This document shows, piece after piece, positions 34,788-39,084 of a DNA stretch of 39,084 nt (within the stretch, counting starts at the first letter, position 1; every line of letters starts with the position of its first letter). The notes beneath the pieces were generated by a model, which made no database searches, was not told the origin of the DNA, and saw only the letters and a program-made list of their open reading frames with translations. Source of the stretch: Sysuimicrobium calidum (lineage in GTDB: Bacteria; Sysuimicrobiota; Sysuimicrobiia; Sysuimicrobiales; Sysuimicrobiaceae); the NCBI GenBank assembly GCA_031459935.1, contig JAVKHN010000017.1:1-39084 (forward strand), written 5' to 3'. The position numbers and the translations under genes were made by a program.

Positions 34788-35546
34788 CTACGTCGAGACC
34801 CTGGGCCGCCATCGGGTCACCCAGCCGTCCAGGGGTTTGAGCACCATGAACTCGAAGAGCACGAGCACGCCTGTGAACGTCAGGGTCCACGCGAGCACCT
34901 GTCGCATGGAGAACAGACCGTACCAGTAGTGCAGCATGTACCCCACCCCGCTCGAAAGCCCGATCAGCTCCACCACGGTGGCGATCTTCCAGGAGATTCC
35001 CAGGGCATACCGCACCGCGGCCAGCAGATAGGGCACGGTCTGCGGGAGGACCACCTTCAGGATCAGGGACCGCCGGCAGAGACGGAAGGCCTTGCCCATG
35101 TGCACCAGGGAGAGATCGATGGCCTTCACCCCCTGCCACATGTTGATGGCGATGGCGGGAAACGCGGAGATCCCGATGGCCACAAAGGCCGCGAAGTCGT
35201 TGAGGCCAAACCAGAGGATGCTCACGATCCCGTACACCACGGCCGGAATGGTGAGGCCCACCAGCACCCAGGTGTCCAGCACCCACTCCCCCACCCGGGA
35301 GATCCCCATGACCACCCCGATCAGCGTCCCTCCCACCAGGGCCAGCCCCATGCCCACCACCACCCGCCGCACGGTGACCCCGATGTGGTAGAAGGTCTCC
35401 GGCTGGTGCAGGTTCCGCCAGATGGTCTGCAACACCGCGGAGGGACCCGGCAGGACCGTATCGGGGAGCATGGAAGCGGCCCCGGCCCATACCACCAGCA
35501 TCCCCGTAACTCCCAGGATCCGGAAGGACCAGTGCTTCCAAGCCAT
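34788..35546 (-). CDS. ABC transporter permease, SsuC/TauC-like
   Basis: A 252-residue inner-membrane permease with about six helices. The N-terminal helix is FRILGVTGMLVVWAGAASML, followed by LPGPSAVLQTIWRNLHQPET, a typical opening of this class. The EAA loop is seen around HMGKAFRLCRRSLILKVVLP followed by VPYLLAAVRYALGISWKIAT. It forms a homodimer channel for import of sulfonate-, nitrate- or aromatic-acid-like compounds. It follows the NMT1-type binding protein by 9 bp and precedes the ATPase by 11 bp, so the three form one transporter unit. Confidence 0.93.
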   Translation of the reverse strand: MAWKHWSFRILGVTGMLVVWAGAASMLPDTVLPGPSAVLQTIWRNLHQPETFYHIGVTVRRVVVGMGLALVGGTLIGVVMGISRVGEWVLDTWVLVGLTIPAVVYGIVSILWFGLNDFAAFVAIGISAFPAIAINMWQGVKAIDLSLVHMGKAFRLCRRSLILKVVLPQTVPYLLAAVRYALGISWKIATVVELIGLSSGVGYMLHYWYGLFSMRQVLAWTLTFTGVLVLFEFMVLKPLDGWVTRWRPRVST

Positions 35547-35555
35547 GGGTCCAGC

Positions 35556-36575
35556 TCAGGGCCGCGGCTGCAGGTCCAGTCGCATGAGTCCCGGGGGGAT
35601 GTCCCGGACGAACCGATCTGGACCCAGCACCTCGATCAGAATCCGGATGAACTGCTCCTGCACCCTCCGTTGCTCTTCGTCCCACTTCCGGATGAACCGG
35701 CTTCCCACCCGCTGCCGCAGCAGGACTGCCGCGGCCTCCGGGCTGGGGAATCCCAGCTCCCGGGCGTACTCCACCCATACCCGGCGCTCGCGGTCTATGT
35801 ACCGCATGGTGTCGTGGTACGCGGCCACGAAGGCCCGCAGCACTTCCGGACGCCGGCGCGCGTAGTCCTCGTTGGTCGCCATGACCACGTGGGCCGCCAC
35901 CCGACCGAACCGCTTCTGGAAGTCCTCCGCGAGGTCGCTCACCACCCGGTAGCGCCCCTCCAGGAACACCTTGACGCTGTCGATGGTACCGAACAGGGCC
36001 GCGGCAAGCTCTCCCCGGTCCATGAGCCCCTTGAGGGCCGGGTTGGGTGCGGAGATCAGCTGGGCCTCCCGTTCCAGATCAATCCCGTGCACAGACCGCG
36101 CCACGGCGATCAGCATGGCGTAGGTGGCGCTTCCGGGGCCGCTGAAGGTTCCCACTTTCTTTCCCCGGAGGTCCGCCAGGGTCCGGACCGGAGAGGTCTG
36201 AGGCGCGAGGACCAGGTTGGAAGGGCCGGTCAATACGTTGAAGATCACCACGCCCTTTCCCTCCGCCCGTGCCTTCACCGCCCCCACAAGGCCCATAAAT
36301 CCCACGTCCACAAGCCGCTCCGCCACCGCCTGGTCCGCGAACTGGGGCTGCAGCACCCGCCGGATGTCCAGCACCAGGTTGTACCTGCGGTCAAATCCCT
36401 GTTTCTGCATCACGTTGATCACGAAATCCTGCGCTCCAGGAATGACCACCATTCGTAGGGTGGTGAGCTCCCTCAGTCGCACGGAGTCCGAAACGGACGG
36501 ACCCGCCAGGGTCCCGGAGGGACCGGCGGCCAGGAGCAGGAACAACCCCACAAGCATCCACCGAAGCCTTCGCAT
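35556..36575 (-). CDS. ABC transporter substrate-binding protein, NMT1/SsuA-like (first copy)
   Basis: A 339-residue exported binding protein. A signal peptide covers about 1-25 (RRLRWMLVGLFLLLAAGPSG). The mature part includes LTTLRMVVIPGAQDFVINVM, LVDVGFMGLVGAVKARAEGK, RTLADLRGKKVGTFSGPGSA and RRRPEVLRAFVAAYHDTMRY, a standard order for NMT1/THI5 or TauA-like proteins. ATG at 36575 follows AAAGGGGGAGAGAAGC; the frame runs further upstream into the LeuDC gene but is noise there. It lies 23 bp after the LeuD-LeuC fusion gene and heads the permease/ATPase set. The substrate cannot be read from the sequence; the flanking hydratase genes suggest a carboxylate. Confidence 0.9.
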   Translation of the reverse strand: MRRLRWMLVGLFLLLAAGPSGTLAGPSVSDSVRLRELTTLRMVVIPGAQDFVINVMQKQGFDRRYNLVLDIRRVLQPQFADQAVAERLVDVGFMGLVGAVKARAEGKGVVIFNVLTGPSNLVLAPQTSPVRTLADLRGKKVGTFSGPGSATYAMLIAVARSVHGIDLEREAQLISAPNPALKGLMDRGELAAALFGTIDSVKVFLEGRYRVVSDLAEDFQKRFGRVAAHVVMATNEDYARRRPEVLRAFVAAYHDTMRYIDRERRVWVEYARELGFPSPEAAAVLLRQRVGSRFIRKWDEEQRRVQEQFIRILIEVLGPDRFVRDIPPGLMRLDLQPRP

Positions 36576-36598
36576 GCTTCTCTCCCCCTTTCCCCCGA

Positions 36599-38389
36599 TT
36601 AGACTTCCACCGGCATCGTACGCGGATCCGTGATCACCCCCGTGAGGGCCGAGGCCGCGGCGGTGGCTGGGCTGCAGAGGTAGATGAAGGCGTTGTAGCT
36701 CCCCATGCGGCCCTGGAAGTTCCGGTTGGCGGTGCTGAGGCACACCTCCCCGTCCGCGAGCGCCCCTCCATCGCCCGCGCATGCTCCGCACCCGGGGTTC
36801 GTGATGAGGGCTCCCGCCTGCAGAAAGACGGAGAAGATCCCGTCCTCCACCATCCGCTGGAGGGTCTCCTTGCTGGCGGGGGTGACGATGAGGCGCACAC
36901 CCGGAGCCACCTTCCGTCCCCGCAGGTAGCGGGCGGCCTCCAGGAGATCCTCGTACTTCGCATTGGCGCACGAGCCGATGAACACCTGATCCACCCGGGT
37001 TCCCGCCACCTCCGTCACCGGCTTCACGTTGTCCACGGTGTGGGGACAGGCCACCTGCGGCACCAGATCTCGTCCATCCACGGAGACCACCCGGCGGTAA
37101 TGGGCGTCCGGATCCGGGAAAACCTCCTCATACTGATCGGGGTACACTCCCCGCGCCGCCAGGTACTCTCGGGTAACGTCGTCCGGAGGCACATAGGCGC
37201 ACTTGGCTCCCAGCTCCATGGCCAGATTGCACAGGGTCATGCGCTCGGAGATCGAAAGCCCCCTGACGTACGATCCCGTGAACTCCACGGAGCAGTACGT
37301 GGCGCCGTCCGCGGTGAGGTCCCCGATGAGCCTCAGCATCACGTCCTTGGCACTGCAGCCGGGTGCCAGCGGCCCTTCGATGGCCACCTGGATGGATTCC
37401 GGGACCCGCATCCACAGCCGCCCCGTCACCCAGGTGGCGGCGAGCTCGCTGAATCCCACCCCGGTTCCGAAGGCTCCCAGAGCCCCGTAGATGGTGGAGT
37501 GGGAGTCCGTGCCGATGAGCACCATGCCGGGCCGCACGTGTCCTTCCTCCATGAGGACCACATGGGCGATGCCCGCCTCCATGTCGTAGAACTTCCGGAT
37601 CCCGTGCCGCCGGGCGAACTCCCGGCACAGCTTCATGTCGGCCGCCGTCTTGGCGGTCTTGGGCGGGGAGATGTGGTCCATGACCATGGCGATGCGGTCC
37701 GGGTCGTACAGGCGCTCCACGCCGAGCTTCTCGAGCGTCCGGATGCACCGCCAGGAGGCCATGTGGCTCATATACAGATCCGGGTAGACGTCCACGATCT
37801 GGCCCGCGTCCACGAAGGGGAGGCCAGCGGCCCGGGCCAGCACCTTCTCCGCGAAGGTCTTGGGCCCGGGCCTTCCGGACGGCGCAGGTCTTGACCGTGC
37901 GGCAGCCCCGCTCGCGAGGTACGGGATGAGGCCACCTGAGGCCAGGATCTCCCGCAGGGTCTCGGGGTACGGCCGGAAGCGGAAGGCCTGACCACCCACC
38001 TCCACCACCCCCGCCGCGAGGTCCACCCACACCTCCGACCCGTCCTCCGCGGCATCCGCGGCCTCCGGGCACTCCACCGCCACCAATCCCGTGTTGATGG
38101 CGTTTCGGAAGAAGGTACGGGCGAAGGAAGCGGCCACCACGGCCTGGATCCCCGCACCCAGCAGACACGTGGCCGCCTGCTCCCGGGCGCTCCCGCACCC
38201 GAAGTTCTGCCCGGCCACCACCACCCGGCTCGCGCGCAGGCGTGCCTGCACCTCCGGGCCGAGCGGCTCGAAGGCATGCTGGGCGAGCTCCGCGGGATCG
38301 ATGCTCACCAGGTACCGGCCCGGGATGATCACGTCCGTGTTCACGTTGTGGCCAAACCGGATGCACTCTCCGCCCACTCGGCTGGACAT
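36599..38389 (-). CDS. LeuD-LeuC fusion: aconitase-family hydratase with N-terminal swivel domain
   Basis: A 596-residue single-chain enzyme. Residues 1-165 are the LeuD-like swivel (IRFGHNVNTDVIIPGRYLVS; GQNFGCGSAREQAATCLLGA; ASGGLIPYLASG). A linker (about 166-180) leads to a complete LeuC-like part: KTFAEKVLARAAGLPFVDAG, DHISPPKTAKTAAD, IGTDSHSTIYGALGAFGTG, ACPHTVDNVKPVTEVAG. The three [4Fe-4S] cysteines are intact, in FIGSCANAKYED (codon at 36968-36970) and NPGCGACAGDGG (36779-36790). Swivel-first order recalls AcnB; fungal isopropylmalate isomerase has the reverse order. It should add or remove water on a hydroxy-di/tricarboxylate. ATG at 38389 has AGGGGAG upstream. It follows the cyclodeaminase-family gene by 17 bp. 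Confidence 0.9.
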   Translation of the reverse strand: MSSRVGGECIRFGHNVNTDVIIPGRYLVSIDPAELAQHAFEPLGPEVQARLRASRVVVAGQNFGCGSAREQAATCLLGAGIQAVVAASFARTFFRNAINTGLVAVECPEAADAAEDGSEVWVDLAAGVVEVGGQAFRFRPYPETLREILASGGLIPYLASGAAARSRPAPSGRPGPKTFAEKVLARAAGLPFVDAGQIVDVYPDLYMSHMASWRCIRTLEKLGVERLYDPDRIAMVMDHISPPKTAKTAADMKLCREFARRHGIRKFYDMEAGIAHVVLMEEGHVRPGMVLIGTDSHSTIYGALGAFGTGVGFSELAATWVTGRLWMRVPESIQVAIEGPLAPGCSAKDVMLRLIGDLTADGATYCSVEFTGSYVRGLSISERMTLCNLAMELGAKCAYVPPDDVTREYLAARGVYPDQYEEVFPDPDAHYRRVVSVDGRDLVPQVACPHTVDNVKPVTEVAGTRVDQVFIGSCANAKYEDLLEAARYLRGRKVAPGVRLIVTPASKETLQRMVEDGIFSVFLQAGALITNPGCGACAGDGGALADGEVCLSTANRNFQGRMGSYNAFIYLCSPATAAASALTGVITDPRTMPVEV

Positions 38390-38406
38390 CCGCTCCCCCT
38401 CACGCC

Positions 38407-39084
38407 TCACGGGGTGGTCTCCTCCAGGAACCACTCGCCGGGGATCGTCCGGCCCAGTCCCAGGGCCTCCGCCTTCGCCAGGACCCGGGCTCCCACGGCC
38501 GCGAACTGGATCCCCATCCCCGTGTTGTTGGCGAATACCGTGATCTGATCCCGGCGGGTGCGCCCGGGGACGCGGCCGAGCAGCAACTCCCCCAGCTCCC
38601 GGATCTCCTCCCGCCGCCTCTTTCCCCGTAGCACGGGGCCCAGGATGTCAACCTGGTTGTCATGCTCTACCTGCTCATTGGAGAGCACCACGATCACGTC
38701 CGCCCGATCGAAAGTGGTATCATCCAGTTCCCGGCGCATGGCGGTCCCGTCCGGGCTGGTGATACAGGTCACGTGCGTCCCGGGTTCCAGCCAGGCACCG
38801 TCGAAACAGGGATCCATGGCCGCGGTGGCGCACGTCACGATCTGGCAACCCTCCACCGCCTTGCGGGGATGGTCCACAGCGACGACGCGCCTTCCCGTGC
38901 GCTCGCTCCACTGGGCGGCGAAGGCCTCCCGGTGCTCCCGGGTGGGGCTGTAGACCCGGATCTCCTCAATGCCGGGGCGGACCAGCAACAGGGCCTCCAG
39001 GTGCGCGCCCGCCTGCCAGCCGGAGCCGAACAGGCCCGCTACCTGCGCGTCCGGATTGCTCAGTTCCCGGATCCCGATGGCGCT
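38407..39084 (-). CDS. Ornithine cyclodeaminase/mu-crystallin family protein (5' end outside window)
   Basis: The gene runs off the right edge; 225 C-terminal residues are visible and the frame is open to 39084. The NAD(P)-binding core begins with DAQVAGLFGSGWQAGAHLEA (G-x-G-x-x-G/A), then IEEIRVYSPTREHREAFAAQ, CQIVTCATAAMDPCFDGAWL and GTHVTCITSPDGTAMRREL. The C-terminal part has ITVFANNTGMGIQFAAVGAR. Family members act as ornithine cyclodeaminase, alanine dehydrogenase, ketimine (pyrroline-2-carboxylate) reductase or related imine-forming enzymes. The substrate-binding N-terminal residues are beyond the window, so the reaction is undetermined. It precedes the LeuD-LeuC fusion by 17 bp and is the most upstream visible gene of the minus-strand catabolic string. 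Confidence 0.88.
   Translation of the reverse strand, partial: SAIGIRELSNPDAQVAGLFGSGWQAGAHLEALLLVRPGIEEIRVYSPTREHREAFAAQWSERTGRRVVAVDHPRKAVEGCQIVTCATAAMDPCFDGAWLEPGTHVTCITSPDGTAMRRELDDTTFDRADVIVVLSNEQVEHDNQVDILGPVLRGKRRREEIRELGELLLGRVPGRTRRDQITVFANNTGMGIQFAAVGARVLAKAEALGLGRTIPGEWFLEETTP

Noticed and set aside
34767..36458. A 563-codon plus-strand open frame opposite the NMT1-type transporter genes
   Set aside because: His/Pro/Arg-rich shadow of a well-supported permease and binding protein.

Overview
The window is GC-rich bacterial DNA with dense, short-gapped gene strings, most on the minus strand. The order hpf - secA - prfB, a spoVS gene, a csaB/tagA/DUF5693 wall-polymer block and a protein with SLH domains point to a monoderm-type lineage of the Terrabacteria. 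A deep high-GC Firmicutes-like or Sysuimicrobiota/Armatimonadota-like organism would fit. The phylum is inference; no 16S or similar marker is present.

Region 1 (1-3600) is a graveyard. It holds a frameshifted IS21-type istA fragment, a frameshifted oligopeptide-binding-protein fragment, a copper P-type ATPase fragment cut at both ends, and a possible transposase tail. Two stretches (about 1021-1599 and 3217-3602) show no recognisable gene.

Region 2 (3603-15910, minus) is a housekeeping and cell-envelope block. In transcription order it reads hpf, a DUF3048 lipoprotein, secA, prfB (with its programmed +1 frameshift), DUF5693, csaB, tagA, spoVS, a PRPP-synthase homologue, gltX and tRNA-Gln(CUG). 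The PRPP-synthase homologue has several active-site residues replaced.

Region 3 (16053-20317) holds a DUF402 gene (+), an XRE regulator (-) ending in a structured inverted repeat, and a plus-strand trio: an orphan zinc-finger protein, an SLH-SPOR-phosphodiester glycosidase surface protein and a CopC-like protein. CsaB pyruvylates the wall polymer to which SLH domains bind, so regions 2 and 3 are linked functionally.

Region 4 (20329-39084, minus, continuing past the window edge) is one nearly unbroken string of 16 catabolic and transport genes. In transcription order: ornithine-cyclodeaminase family, a swivel-first LeuD-LeuC fusion, NMT1-type binding protein, permease, ATPase, a LeuC-like protein lacking all three canonical Fe-S cysteines, its LeuD-like partner, a cyclase-family hydrolase, a second NMT1-type binding protein, a CocE/NonD hydrolase, an IlvD/EDD dehydratase, a HAD type II hydrolase, a complete Fe3+/polyamine-type ABC importer (ATPase, binding protein, fused permease) and a benzoylformate-decarboxylase-like ThDP enzyme. 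It reads as an uptake and breakdown route for an unidentified carboxylate. It is the best candidate here for an undescribed system, especially the apparently cluster-less aconitase-family pair.
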